Positions 34,617 through 42,939 of a DNA stretch of 64,000 nt are shown here, in pieces. Position numbers and translations under genes: made by a program. Each line of letters starts with the position of its first letter. Position 1 is the first letter of the stretch. The notes under the pieces are model-generated. The model did no database searches, was not told the origin of the DNA, and saw only the letters and a program-made list of their open reading frames with translations. This stretch comes from G963663775 sp963664255 (lineage in GTDB: Bacteria; Bacillota; Clostridia; Oscillospirales; Butyricicoccaceae), in contig OY760938.1 in NCBI GenBank assembly GCA_963664255.1, forward strand, positions 806,001-870,000, written 5' to 3'.

Positions 34617-36200
34617 ATGTGTATCACTTTGCGTCTGGACAATCGCACGTTTCTCTATCGCGCATCCGTACTTGCGCTGTCAAATTTGGGGCTGCAGCTG
34701 TTGGGGTTTCTCTATCGCATTGCACTTTCGCACCTAACTGGTGCAGAGGGCCTGGGTGTCTATCGCTTGGTGCTGTCCGTATACATGGTGATTTATTCCG
34801 CCTGTTTATCCGGTATCACTCTCGCCTGCTCACGCCTCAGTGCGGCAAAACTGGCAGAAGGGCATCCCGAACAGCTGCGTGCACTTCTGCACATAGCAGT
34901 CGGCATTTTTTCCATCGTCTTTGCCCTCTGTGCCGCATTGGTTGCACCGTTTCATGAATTTATTGCGCACACCCTGTTGGGCGATGGTCGCACAGCCGAT
35001 GCACTGCCGATTATGCTTTTCTGTCTGCTGTTGACTGGCTTTGAAAACATCATCAAATCCTTGTTTATGGGGATTGGACGGGTGCAATATGCCGCCATTT
35101 CTGAGGTTTGCGAGCAGATTTTACGCTTAGTCATTGTTGTGACACTGCTTTCTCTCTATGGCGGGGCAGATTACGGACGCATCGCGGCATTGATTCTGCT
35201 CGGCATGACACTCAGCGAAATTTTTTCGGTGACCTTTCTCAGCTTTCTGTATCGAAAGCACATCCGTCCGCTGGGTAATGGGCATCCCGTTCGTGCAGAC
35301 AGCCAACTGTTGCACAACACCTTAGACATTGCGCTGCCGCTTTCCTTCGCTGCCGTCATCAGCAACATCATCGGCTCTGCGAATGCAGTGATTTTGCCGC
35401 GTCGCTTGGTGGTGGCAGGTTATACAGAAAGCGAAGCCATCGGCGCATTGGGTGTAATCTCAGGGATGTCGGGACCACTCATTTTGCTGCCGATTGCTTT
35501 GATTGGTGCACTGACTGCGGTTTTAGTCCCGCATATTTCCGATGCACAATCACGCGGCAATCCTGCCCGTGTGCAGGCATTGGCACAAAAAGCCCTCACC
35601 GCCGCCGGATTGATTGGTGTGCCTGCAACTGCCGCTTTGGTGCCGCTTGCGCCCAGTCTGGCGCGGTTGTTTTTTTCGCAGGCACTTTCGCTTCCATATA
35701 TGATGCTGCTTGGCATTGATGCCGTGCTGACCTATTATCAAATCGTTGCCGCCTGTATCTTGAACGGCGTCGGTGAACAGCGCCGCGCCGTCATCGGGGC
35801 AATTTTAGGAGAATCCGCACAGTTGTTTTTAACATGGCGTCTGGCAAGCAATGCCGCGCTTGGCATTTATGGCTATATTCTTGCGATGATTTTCAGTGCA
35901 CTTCTGGTCTGTGTACTCCACCTTTATAACATTCATGTGTGTATTGGTTTGCAATTTCGGTTTCTGCGTATTTTTGGCATTCCCTTGCTCTGCGGCACAA
36001 CGGTATATTTTTGGGTGCGCGTTTTTTACAGCTTTTTTCTGGGTGTTTTTGGTGCGCAGTGGTGCGCTACCCTTTGGGCTGCGGGAACGGCGCTTGCGTT
36101 GTATCTGGCACTGCTGCGGATGCTCGGCATTTCGGTATGGCGATATATTTCCCATCGTTTGGAGCGTCCCACGTTTCCAACCTTCTGGAGTCACCTATAA
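34617..36200 (+). CDS. SpoVB-like polysaccharide/lipid II flippase-family membrane protein
   Basis: 527 residues with about 14 membrane helices of the MOP superfamily. LGLQLLGFLYRIALSHLTGAEGLGVYRLVLSVYMV and GLPISLS-like neighbours are characteristic of SpoVB/MurJ-type clostridial flippases. In sporulation SpoVB acts in cortex synthesis; vegetative paralogues also exist. The start is uncertain: AAAGG abuts the ATG at 34617, so a TTG at 34629, 12 bases after it, may be used. It appears to be the second gene after bioY, 100 bases away. Confidence 0.8.
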   Translation: MCITLRLDNRTFLYRASVLALSNLGLQLLGFLYRIALSHLTGAEGLGVYRLVLSVYMVIYSACLSGITLACSRLSAAKLAEGHPEQLRALLHIAVGIFSIVFALCAALVAPFHEFIAHTLLGDGRTADALPIMLFCLLLTGFENIIKSLFMGIGRVQYAAISEVCEQILRLVIVVTLLSLYGGADYGRIAALILLGMTLSEIFSVTFLSFLYRKHIRPLGNGHPVRADSQLLHNTLDIALPLSFAAVISNIIGSANAVILPRRLVVAGYTESEAIGALGVISGMSGPLILLPIALIGALTAVLVPHISDAQSRGNPARVQALAQKALTAAGLIGVPATAALVPLAPSLARLFFSQALSLPYMMLLGIDAVLTYYQIVAACILNGVGEQRRAVIGAILGESAQLFLTWRLASNAALGIYGYILAMIFSALLVCVLHLYNIHVCIGLQFRFLRIFGIPLLCGTTVYFWVRVFYSFFLGVFGAQWCATLWAAGTALALYLALLRMLGISVWRYISHRLERPTFPTFWSHL

Positions 36201-36301
36201 CCGCTGTTTTTGCTTCTCCGCTTGCACCCTGTTCTCGAACATGATAAGATAGATGAAAACAGCCATCATTCGATACCGAATATGCGAAGGAGCATCCCAT
36301 C

Positions 36302-36769
36302 ATGATGATTAAAAAGAGGGTTGTCTGTGCACTTACCGCCGCTGTATGCGCGCTCTTGCTGTCTGCTTGCGGTGCCAGCACCACAACCTCTACCACCGTG
36401 GCAACGGACACCACCCAAGCCGCCGCAGATACCGCAGGAGCCAGTTCGAACTCCACCTTTACGCCTTCCTCCAGTACGACAGGCGGCAACACCACAGGCT
36501 ATGGCGCTGTGACCGCCACCTCTGGCGGCTCGACTGTCCGCACAGGCAGCACCACCGTCGGCACTGCACAGACCGTGACAGACAGCACACAGGCAAGCAT
36601 TTCCAGCGACGGCAACTATGCCGCCTCTGCCGCAACCGTCTACGGCGCGGATGCGCTGACACAGGCGGCCGCCGCACAAGCCGCCGCCACGGAGCAAGCG
36701 GTAGCAGCGCAGCAAAAAACCGTCAACGGCAGCGCAATCACACGCAGTGCCACCACAACAACGCCATAA
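36302..36769 (+). CDS. Small low-complexity lipoprotein
   Basis: 155 residues. It has a lipoprotein signal peptide with lipobox LSAC (20-23), then a mature part dominated by Thr, Ser, Ala and Gly (runs such as STTTSTTVATDTTQAAADT and AAAAQAAATEQ). No domain is recognisable. Such sequences act as flexible surface spacers or are poorly constrained. GAAGGAG precedes ATGATG. A terminator follows directly, so it is a single-gene transcript or the end of one from the flippase gene. Confidence 0.72.
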   Translation: MMIKKRVVCALTAAVCALLLSACGASTTTSTTVATDTTQAAADTAGASSNSTFTPSSSTTGGNTTGYGAVTATSGGSTVRTGSTTVGTAQTVTDSTQASISSDGNYAASAATVYGADALTQAAAAQAAATEQAVAAQQKTVNGSAITRSATTTTP

Positions 36770-36775
36770 TCCATA

Positions 36776-36805
36776 CCCCCACTGCCGATGCAATGGGGGT
36801 TTTTT
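36776..36805 (+). terminator. Terminator after the lipoprotein gene
   Basis: CCCCCA..TGC/GCA..TGGGGG stem with CGAT loop, followed by TTTTTT. Confidence 0.88.
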
Positions 36806-36892
36806 ATGCCACATGACCTTGCCCTCTTGACAACAGACTGCGAACAATGCTATCCTTTGAGATAAAGTATTTCATTTTATGAGGCGTTTTAA

Positions 36893-37915
36893 ATGATTTT
36901 CAACAAAAAAATTAGCGCAATCGCACTCACTACGCTATTGCTGACCGGCTGCGGTGTAACCGCTTCCTCTGATACCGCCAACACGCCCACCTCGCAAGAC
37001 CTCTTTGCCATGGACACCGTCATGACCGTTACAGCATACGGCTCTTCTGCGGCGGTGGAGGATGCGGTTGCAGAAATCGAACGATTGGACGCGCTGCTTT
37101 CCATCAGCAGCAGCACAGGTGAAATTGCACCCGTCAACCAAAACGGCTCTGGCACCGTTTCCGACGAAACAGCCGCGCTGCTCCAAAAAGCACTGGACAT
37201 CGGCAAGGACACCGACGGCGCATTTGACTGCACCATTTTGCCTGTCATGACGTTGTGGGGCTTTACTACGCAAAATTATGGCGTTCCCGATGCGGATACT
37301 CTTGCGCAAGCGCTTTCCCTTGTCAATTATCGGACGGTGCAAATTGATGCCGACAATGTCGTTACGCTGCCCACAGGTGCAGGTCTGGATTTGGGCGGTA
37401 TTGCAAAAGGCTATGCCTCTGACCGCGTGATGCAGGTTTTTCAAGCGGCTGGCGTCACCTCTGGCATTGTATCCCTCGGCGGCAATGTGCAGACGCTCGG
37501 CACAAAGCCGGACGGTTCTCTTTGGAATGTCGCAGTGCAAGACCCCAACAATTTAGCCGACTATATCGGTGTAATTGCGACCTCGGACAAAGCCATTATT
37601 ACTTCTGGCGGTTATCAGCGCTATTTTGACCAAGATGGTGTGCGCTATCATCATATCATCGACCCCAAAACCGGATACCCCGCAGAAAGCGGTCTGCTTT
37701 CTGCAACCATTGTCAGCCCTTCCGGCACATTGGCAGACGGGCTTTCCACTGCGCTGTTTATCATGGGGCTGGACAACGCCAGCACCTATTGGCGTGCGCA
37801 CAAAGCCGACTTTGATGCGGTTTTGATTACCGACAACGGCGATGTTTATGTGACAGCTGGTCTGCAAGACTGCTTTACCCTGGAGAATGGCGGCACATTT
37901 CACGTGATTGCTTAA
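36893..37915 (+). CDS. apbE: FAD:protein FMN transferase, lipoprotein
   Basis: 340 residues. It has a signal peptide with lipobox LTGC (Cys20), then the ApbE fold: FAMDTVMTVTAYG, DLGGIAKGYASDRV, and the metal/flavin region TSGGYQRYFDQDGVRYHHIIDPKTGYPA. It attaches FMN to Thr of exported proteins such as Rnf/NQR subunits or flavin-based electron-transfer proteins. A promoter (TTGACA about 36827) lies upstream and a terminator downstream. No target protein is encoded in the window. Confidence 0.94.
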   Translation: MIFNKKISAIALTTLLLTGCGVTASSDTANTPTSQDLFAMDTVMTVTAYGSSAAVEDAVAEIERLDALLSISSSTGEIAPVNQNGSGTVSDETAALLQKALDIGKDTDGAFDCTILPVMTLWGFTTQNYGVPDADTLAQALSLVNYRTVQIDADNVVTLPTGAGLDLGGIAKGYASDRVMQVFQAAGVTSGIVSLGGNVQTLGTKPDGSLWNVAVQDPNNLADYIGVIATSDKAIITSGGYQRYFDQDGVRYHHIIDPKTGYPAESGLLSATIVSPSGTLADGLSTALFIMGLDNASTYWRAHKADFDAVLITDNGDVYVTAGLQDCFTLENGGTFHVIA

Positions 37916-37919
37916 AAAA

Positions 37920-37960
37920 ATCCGTATGTCTTGGCTTGTCCTAGACATACGGATTTTTTT
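37920..37960. terminator. Bidirectional terminator between apbE and the isochorismatase-family gene
   Basis: ATCCGTATGTCT pairs with AGACATACGGAT, with a T-run on the right and an A-run on the left, so it serves both convergent genes. Confidence 0.95.
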
Positions 37961-37964
37961 ATGG

Positions 37965-38519
37965 TTATACGCGGTTTATAATGCGCATTTGCAGACTTTC
38001 CATCACATCAAGTGCTTTTTCATGTAGCGCATCATCACTGCTTGCACACAAGGAAGCATCAATGACCAGCTGCGCTTCCGGCCATTGCGCCTGCAGCATG
38101 GCGGCGTTTGCAATCACACACATATTAGTCACCAACCCGACCACTAAAATTTGGGAGATTCCTCCGATTTTCTCTGCGACCTCTGCAAGCGCAGATGGCG
38201 GCACCCCAAAAGAGTTTTTTTCGATTTCAAACAAATGATGCGTGATACAGGTTTCGCAAAAGACACTCTGCGTTTCACCATACAACCGATGCCCTGCACT
38301 GCCCTTGATGCAATGCTCTATCGGCAGCGCCTGCCCTTCGCGTGTTTCACGATAATCTCCTCCATGGGTGTCATACGTGAACAAAAGCATATCTCCGGAC
38401 GCCAGATATTCCTGCACCAGCTTTGCAATGCCCTTATCAATGGTTTTTGCCTTGGCGAAGCCCAATGTACCATCCACAAAATCATTTTGGTAATCAATTA
38501 CAGCCAATAATTTGCGCAT
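37965..38519 (-). CDS. Cysteine hydrolase of the isochorismatase/nicotinamidase family
   Basis: 184 residues. LAVIDYQNDFVDG carries the catalytic Asp9, HCIKGSAGHRL the Lys region, and VVGLVTNMCVIANAAML the nucleophilic Cys, completing the D-K-C triad. Family members include nicotinamidase and isochorismatase-like amidases; the FTYDTHGGDY segment lacks the full nicotinamidase zinc motif, so the substrate is uncertain. GGAGGAGG precedes the ATG. It is monocistronic. Confidence 0.88.
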   Translation of the reverse strand: MRKLLAVIDYQNDFVDGTLGFAKAKTIDKGIAKLVQEYLASGDMLLFTYDTHGGDYRETREGQALPIEHCIKGSAGHRLYGETQSVFCETCITHHLFEIEKNSFGVPPSALAEVAEKIGGISQILVVGLVTNMCVIANAAMLQAQWPEAQLVIDASLCASSDDALHEKALDVMESLQMRIINRV

Positions 38520-38807
38520 ATTGCCCTCCTCCTTTTTCTAAAACAATCTCAAGATTTCGTATTTGAACTGCATTTTATGGTGTTTTAGACCCTGCATGAA
38601 ACATTCTTTTGTTTTGTGGACAATCTTTTTCTTGTTTGCATCATACCATACCCCTACCCAAAACGCAACGTCTTTGCTGCCAATTTTTCAGTTCCGCACA
38701 CCAATTTTCATCATTCTCCACCCGCAATTTCAGAATAGTATTTACAAAGATATGTCATTTTATCAATCCCAAACGTTCCATTCAATATTTTCGCTAGAAA
38801 ACTTAAT

Positions 38808-38854
38808 AAAACCCCTGTAAATCTCATTTCTATAAGACCTACAGGGGTTTTCAA
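38808..38854 (-). terminator. Terminator of the tRNA-Gln gene
   Basis: On the minus strand AAAACCCCTGTA pairs with TTACAGGGGTTTT, ending in a T-run. Confidence 0.8.
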
Positions 38855-38856
38855 TT

Positions 38857-38930
38857 TGGCTGCCGAACTAGGATTTGAACCCAGACAAACAGAGTCAGAG
38901 TCTGTCGTGCTACCATTACACAATTCGGCA
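38857..38930 (-). tRNA. tRNA-Gln (anticodon CUG)
   Basis: The acceptor stem TGCCGAA/TTCGGCA is perfect, the anticodon arm is ACAGA-CTCTGAC-TCTGT with anticodon CTG, and the T arm has loop TTCAAAT. The 3' GCCA is encoded. The body is only 70 nt before the discriminator because the D-arm is short, as seen in some clostridial tRNA-Gln. It reads CAG. Confidence 0.93.
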
Positions 38931-38970
38931 ATCTTCAATTTTGTTTACGCTGTTCTTACTGACAAAAATT

Positions 38971-38999
38971 ATTATACATACTAGCAGCCAAAAAGTCAA
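38971..38999 (-). promoter_or_regulatory. tRNA-Gln promoter
   Basis: On the minus strand TTGACT (38999-38994) and TATAAT (38976-38971) have 17-base spacing. Confidence 0.85.
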
Positions 39000-39103
39000 G
39001 CATTTTTCCAAAAAATATTTTACACATCAAGATGCTCAAAAACCACTGCCTCTATAGAATCGCTAACGCCTTTCGCTTTTCCAAAAGAATCTGAAAAATA
39101 CCG

Positions 39104-39434
39104 TTGACTTTTCGAAGATAGAATCGTATAATGATTGCATATATCAGAAATGCATTGACTGGGAAAAGTAGCGTCCGAAATCTTACAGAGAGCCGCCGGC
39201 AGGTGTAAGGCGGCAGAGGAAGGAAAGTGCGAAAGTCTCCCCAAGAGCAGTCGGCTGAAGGAAATTTTTTCTGTGTAGGTTGGAACGATTGACCGTCGTT
39301 ATTCGGTTGCACATTTGCTTATTATGGCAGATGGGGTTAAGTTGGTCGCTTTTGGAGCGGCAATAAGAGTGGTACCGCAGAGAATGTTGAAGTCTTTGTC
39401 TCTTGTAAATTGCAAGAGATGGGGGCTTTTTTTA
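39104..39434 (+). ncRNA. T-box riboswitch leader of the ilv operon (probably Val)
   Basis: Promoter TTGACT (39104-39109)/TATAAT (39127-39132) with 17-base spacing. The leader shows AGAGAG near 39187, the CCGCCGGCAGGTGTAAGGCGG stem I apex, and the T-box sequence AGAGTGGTACCGCAG at 39366-39380. The terminator is formed by TCTCTTG/CAAGAGA with flanking G-U pairs and TTTTTTT. By comparison with the Phe leader in this window the specifier is GTC (39235-39237, Val); CTC (Leu) two bases later is the alternative. Confidence 0.9.
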
Positions 39435-39465
39435 TTGCATGATGCGAGAAAGAGTGGTGAATGAC

Positions 39466-41130
39466 ATGCAAAAAAATGGGTCGGAAATCTTGATTGAGGT
39501 TTTGCTCGAACAGGGAGCGGATACGATTTTTGGTTATCCAGGGGGTGCAGTGCTCAACATTTATGATGCACTTTACAAAAACCAAAATCGCATTCGCCAT
39601 ATCATTACAGCGCATGAACAGGGCGCGGCACACGCAGCGGACGGATATGCACGCGTGACTGGCAAAACAGGGGTGTGCTTGGCAACTAGCGGACCGGGTG
39701 CCACCAACCTTGTCACAGGCATTGCAACCGCTTATATGGATTCGGTGCCGATGGTTGCAATTACAGGCAATGTTGGCACGCCGCTCATCGGCAAGGACAG
39801 CTTTCAGGAAGTCTATATTGCGGGCATCACCATGCCGATTACCAAGCACAACTTTGTGGTACAGCGTGTTGAGGATTTGGCAGACACCCTGCGGGAAGCG
39901 TTCCGCATTGCAAACAGTGACCGTCCGGGGCCAGTCCTGGTCGATATTCCAAAGGATGTCACGGCTGCGGTTTGTGAATTTGAAAACAAACTACCGCTGG
40001 ACACTGCAAAGGCGTATCCGATTGCACAGAATTGCCTAACGCACATTGCAGACCTTATTAACGGCGCACAGCGTCCCGCGATTTATTTCGGCGGCGGCGT
40101 GCAGCTGTCGCAGGCATCGGATGCCTTGCTCGCCTTCATGCGCCATGCAGAAATTCCGGCGGCAAGCACTATGATGGCTTTGGGCGTGCTGCGCTCAGAC
40201 GAACCGCTGAATCTGGGGCTGATTGGTATGCATGGCGTGGCATCGGCAACGCGTGCAGTAAACGAAGCGGATGTGCTCCTTGCGATTGGTGCACGGTTTT
40301 CTGACCGTGTGGCAACCAATCCAGAGAAGTTTGCAAAGTATGCAAAAATCATTCATGTGGACATCGATGCTGCGGAAATCAACAAAAACATCAACATTGA
40401 TGCGTCTGTGGTTTCGGATGCCAAGAGCTTTTTGGAAGAGATTCTGCCGCTTTTGGAGCAGAAAAAGCATCCCGAATGGATGGCACAGATTGCGGACTGG
40501 AAGCAGCGTCTGGACTATCGTCCCATCGAAAGCGAAACCAGCCTAAAACCGCATCATATCATGGATACCATCGTAAGCATGACCGATGATGATACGGTGA
40601 TTGCGACCGATGTGGGGCAGCACCAGATGTGGGCAGCGCAATACTGCAAGCGCAATCGTCCGAACCGATTTGTTTCATCGGGTGGTCTGGGCACCATGGG
40701 CTTTGGCTATGGTGCGGCAATCGGTTCGCAGGTGGGATGTCCAAACAGCCATGTCATCCATGTCACAGGCGATGGCAGCTTTCATATGAATCTCAATGAA
40801 TTGTGCACCTCCGTTACCTATGATTTGCCGGTTATCACCGTGCTGATGAATAATGAAGTGCTGGGTATGGTGCGGCAATGGCAAACCATGTTCTATGACA
40901 AGCGGTATGCCTCCACCACCTTGGAGCGCAAAACCGACTATGTCAAGCTTGCCGAGGCATTTGGTGCAAAGGGCTTCCGCTGTACCACCCCCGCAGAACT
41001 GGAGGCTGCCCTGCAACAGGCATTGCAGTCCACAGGTCCGGTTGTGATTGAATGTATCATTGACCGTGATGAGCGTGTGCTGCCGATGATTCCGGCAGGC
41101 GGCAGCATCGAAAATATCGTCTTGAATTAA
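39466..41130 (+). CDS. ilvB: Acetolactate synthase large subunit
   Basis: About 554 residues. EQGADTIFGYPGGAVLNIYDAL, the catalytic Glu in TAHEQGAAHAADGYAR, LATSGPGATNLVTGIATAY, and the ThDP motif GDGSFHMNLNELCTSVTYDLPVITVLMNN are all present. It makes acetolactate and acetohydroxybutyrate, the first common step of Val/Leu/Ile synthesis. I chose the ATG at 39466 because the protein then begins as its homologues do. The ATGs at 39439/39442 sit against the T-box terminator. Confidence 0.95.
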   Translation: MQKNGSEILIEVLLEQGADTIFGYPGGAVLNIYDALYKNQNRIRHIITAHEQGAAHAADGYARVTGKTGVCLATSGPGATNLVTGIATAYMDSVPMVAITGNVGTPLIGKDSFQEVYIAGITMPITKHNFVVQRVEDLADTLREAFRIANSDRPGPVLVDIPKDVTAAVCEFENKLPLDTAKAYPIAQNCLTHIADLINGAQRPAIYFGGGVQLSQASDALLAFMRHAEIPAASTMMALGVLRSDEPLNLGLIGMHGVASATRAVNEADVLLAIGARFSDRVATNPEKFAKYAKIIHVDIDAAEINKNINIDASVVSDAKSFLEEILPLLEQKKHPEWMAQIADWKQRLDYRPIESETSLKPHHIMDTIVSMTDDDTVIATDVGQHQMWAAQYCKRNRPNRFVSSGGLGTMGFGYGAAIGSQVGCPNSHVIHVTGDGSFHMNLNELCTSVTYDLPVITVLMNNEVLGMVRQWQTMFYDKRYASTTLERKTDYVKLAEAFGAKGFRCTTPAELEAALQQALQSTGPVVIECIIDRDERVLPMIPAGGSIENIVLN

Positions 41131-41142
41131 GGAGGGATTTGC

Positions 41143-41619
41143 GTGGAAAAGTATATTTTGTCCGTTGTGGTAAAAAATAATGCGGGCGTTTTGGCGCGTG
41201 TATCCAGCCTGTTCGGACGTCGTGGTTACAACATTGATTCGCTGACGGTTTCCGCCACCACAGACCCCAAGATTTCACGCATTACCCTTGTCGTTGCGGG
41301 GGATGATGCGATTTTAGAGCAAATCACAAAGCAGCTTTCCAAGCTGGAAGAGGTAGTGTCCGTTGACCACCTGCACGAGCAAAAAGCATTCTGCCGTGAA
41401 ATGGTATTTGTCAAAATCCAGGTAGAGGACTCTCTGGTGCGCGAAAGTGCGCGGGAGGTTGCAGCGGTTTATGGGGCGCATATTGCGCAGTCCGACCAAA
41501 ATATACTCATTTTGGAACTCACAGAAATGCCTAGCCGTGTGGACGCATTTTTGACGGTGATTTCCAATTTCAAGGTTTTGGAAACCTGTCGTTCCGGCAT
41601 TGCCGCAATGACAAATTAA
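41143..41619 (+). CDS. ilvN: Acetolactate synthase small (regulatory) subunit
   Basis: 158 residues with a GTG start behind AAGGAGGG. An ACT domain (KYILSVVVKNNAGVLARVSSLFGRRGYNIDSLTV) binds the feedback valine, followed by the C-terminal activation domain. It follows ilvB by 12 bases. Its stop codon TAA runs directly into a palindromic repeat (41619-41781). Confidence 0.95.
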   Translation: MEKYILSVVVKNNAGVLARVSSLFGRRGYNIDSLTVSATTDPKISRITLVVAGDDAILEQITKQLSKLEEVVSVDHLHEQKAFCREMVFVKIQVEDSLVRESAREVAAVYGAHIAQSDQNILILELTEMPSRVDAFLTVISNFKVLETCRSGIAAMTN

Positions 41620-41781
41620 GAAGCTGTATTCACAAACGAGAGCCGATGAATTTGGGAAAGATTTTTTGCAAGGCAAGGCAAAAAGACGCAGGAATACTTG
41701 GTGTATTCCAAGAGTTTTTAACGCCGCATAGCAGAAAAGATTTCTCAAATATGGCGGTTCGCCGTTATGAATACAGGTTCT
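41619..41781. repeat. Long imperfect palindromic repeat (MITE-like), full-length copy
   Basis: The 163-bp element folds back on itself over almost its entire length. The ends AGAAGCTGTATTCA and TGAATACAGGTTCT are inverted repeats, and the apex GGAATACTTGGTGTATTCC is itself palindromic. It begins at the last base of the ilvN stop and lies between ilvN and ilvC. A shorter relative is at 49387-49470. It has no coding capacity. It could act as an RNA hairpin within the ilv mRNA. Confidence 0.85.
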
Positions 41782-41838
41782 AAAGTTTGGTTTTTCATAA
41801 AACAATCTATAATATAACAAAAAATGGAGGCAACTACA

Positions 41839-42834
41839 ATGGTAAAAATGTTCTATGATGCAGATTGTAATCTGGGTCTGTTGGATGGAAAGACGGTCGC
41901 AGTCATCGGTTTTGGTTCTCAGGGTCACGCACATGCGCAAAACTTGCATGATTCCGGCGTGAAGGTTGTTGTTGGTCTGCGCCCGGGCTCTAAGCACGCA
42001 GAAAAGGCAACAGCCGCAGGCTTGACCGTTATGACACCGGCAGAAGCAGCAAAGGCTGGCGACATCGTCATGATGCTGGTACCGGACGAACTGCAGGCAG
42101 ACATCTATAAGGATGTTGTTGCACCGAATCTGGAAGCAGGCAATGCATTGGCATTTGCACACGGCTTCAACATTCACTTCAAGCAAATCATGCCGCCGGC
42201 TGATGTCGACGTTATCATGATTGCACCGAAGGGACCGGGACACACCGTTCGCCGTCAGTATCAGGAAGGTCATGGCGTACCGTGCCTCATCGCGATTGAG
42301 AAGGATGCAAGCGGCAAGGCGCAGGAACTGGCTCTGGCATACGCTTCCGGCATCGGCGGCGGTCGTGCAGGCATTCTGGAAACCTCTTTCCGTGAAGAAA
42401 CCGAAACCGACCTGTTCGGTGAGCAGGCTGTTCTGTGCGGCGGTGTTTGCGAGCTGATGAAGGCTGGCTTTGAAACACTGGTAGAAGCAGGCTACAAGCC
42501 GGAGAATGCTTATTTTGAATGCGTTCACGAGATGAAGCTGATTATTGACCTGGTCAACGAAGGCGGCTTTGCAAAGATGCGTTATTCCATCTCTGACACC
42601 GCAGAGTATGGCGATTATCGTGCAGGTAACCGCATCATCACCGATGAAACCCGTAAGGAAATGAAGAAGATTCTGCGCGAAATTCAGGACGGCACCTTTG
42701 CATCTGAATGGATTCAGGAAAACCGCGCAGGCGGTCGTGCAAAGTTCCTCGCAACCCGTCAGCTGGAAGCAGAAACCGAGCTCGAAGAGACCGGTACTCG
42801 TCTGCGCAGCATGATGAGCTGGCTGAAGAAGTAA
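41839..42834 (+). CDS. ilvC: Ketol-acid reductoisomerase, class I
   Basis: 331 residues. NADPH-binding GFGSQGHAHAQNLHDSG, MIAPKGPGHTVRRQY, and the metal-binding domain FREETETDLFGEQAVLCGG and ECVHEMKLI, in the short single-domain class I form. It converts acetolactate to dihydroxyisovalerate. TGGAGG precedes the ATG at 41839. Confidence 0.97.
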   Translation: MVKMFYDADCNLGLLDGKTVAVIGFGSQGHAHAQNLHDSGVKVVVGLRPGSKHAEKATAAGLTVMTPAEAAKAGDIVMMLVPDELQADIYKDVVAPNLEAGNALAFAHGFNIHFKQIMPPADVDVIMIAPKGPGHTVRRQYQEGHGVPCLIAIEKDASGKAQELALAYASGIGGGRAGILETSFREETETDLFGEQAVLCGGVCELMKAGFETLVEAGYKPENAYFECVHEMKLIIDLVNEGGFAKMRYSISDTAEYGDYRAGNRIITDETRKEMKKILREIQDGTFASEWIQENRAGGRAKFLATRQLEAETELEETGTRLRSMMSWLKK

Positions 42835-42870
42835 TTTCTTCCAATCGAATAGAGAAAAGCCATGATAACC

Positions 42871-42905
42871 AAAACGAGGGCGGGCATTGCGCCCGACCTC
42901 GTTTT
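42871..42905 (+). terminator. Hairpin between ilvC and ilvD
   Basis: AAAACGAGG-G-CGGGC / GCCCG-A-CCTCGTTTT forms a 14-bp stem with one G-A mismatch and a four-T tail. It probably attenuates, or protects the ilvC 3' end, rather than fully stopping transcription. Confidence 0.6.
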
Positions 42906-42939
42906 GACATTATCCAAGAACTACAAGGAGGAAAACGTG

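Noticed and set aside
41314..42528. 404-codon minus-strand open frame
   Set aside because: Spans the antisense of ilvN, the repeat and ilvC; the protein is Cys/His-rich and unlike any family.
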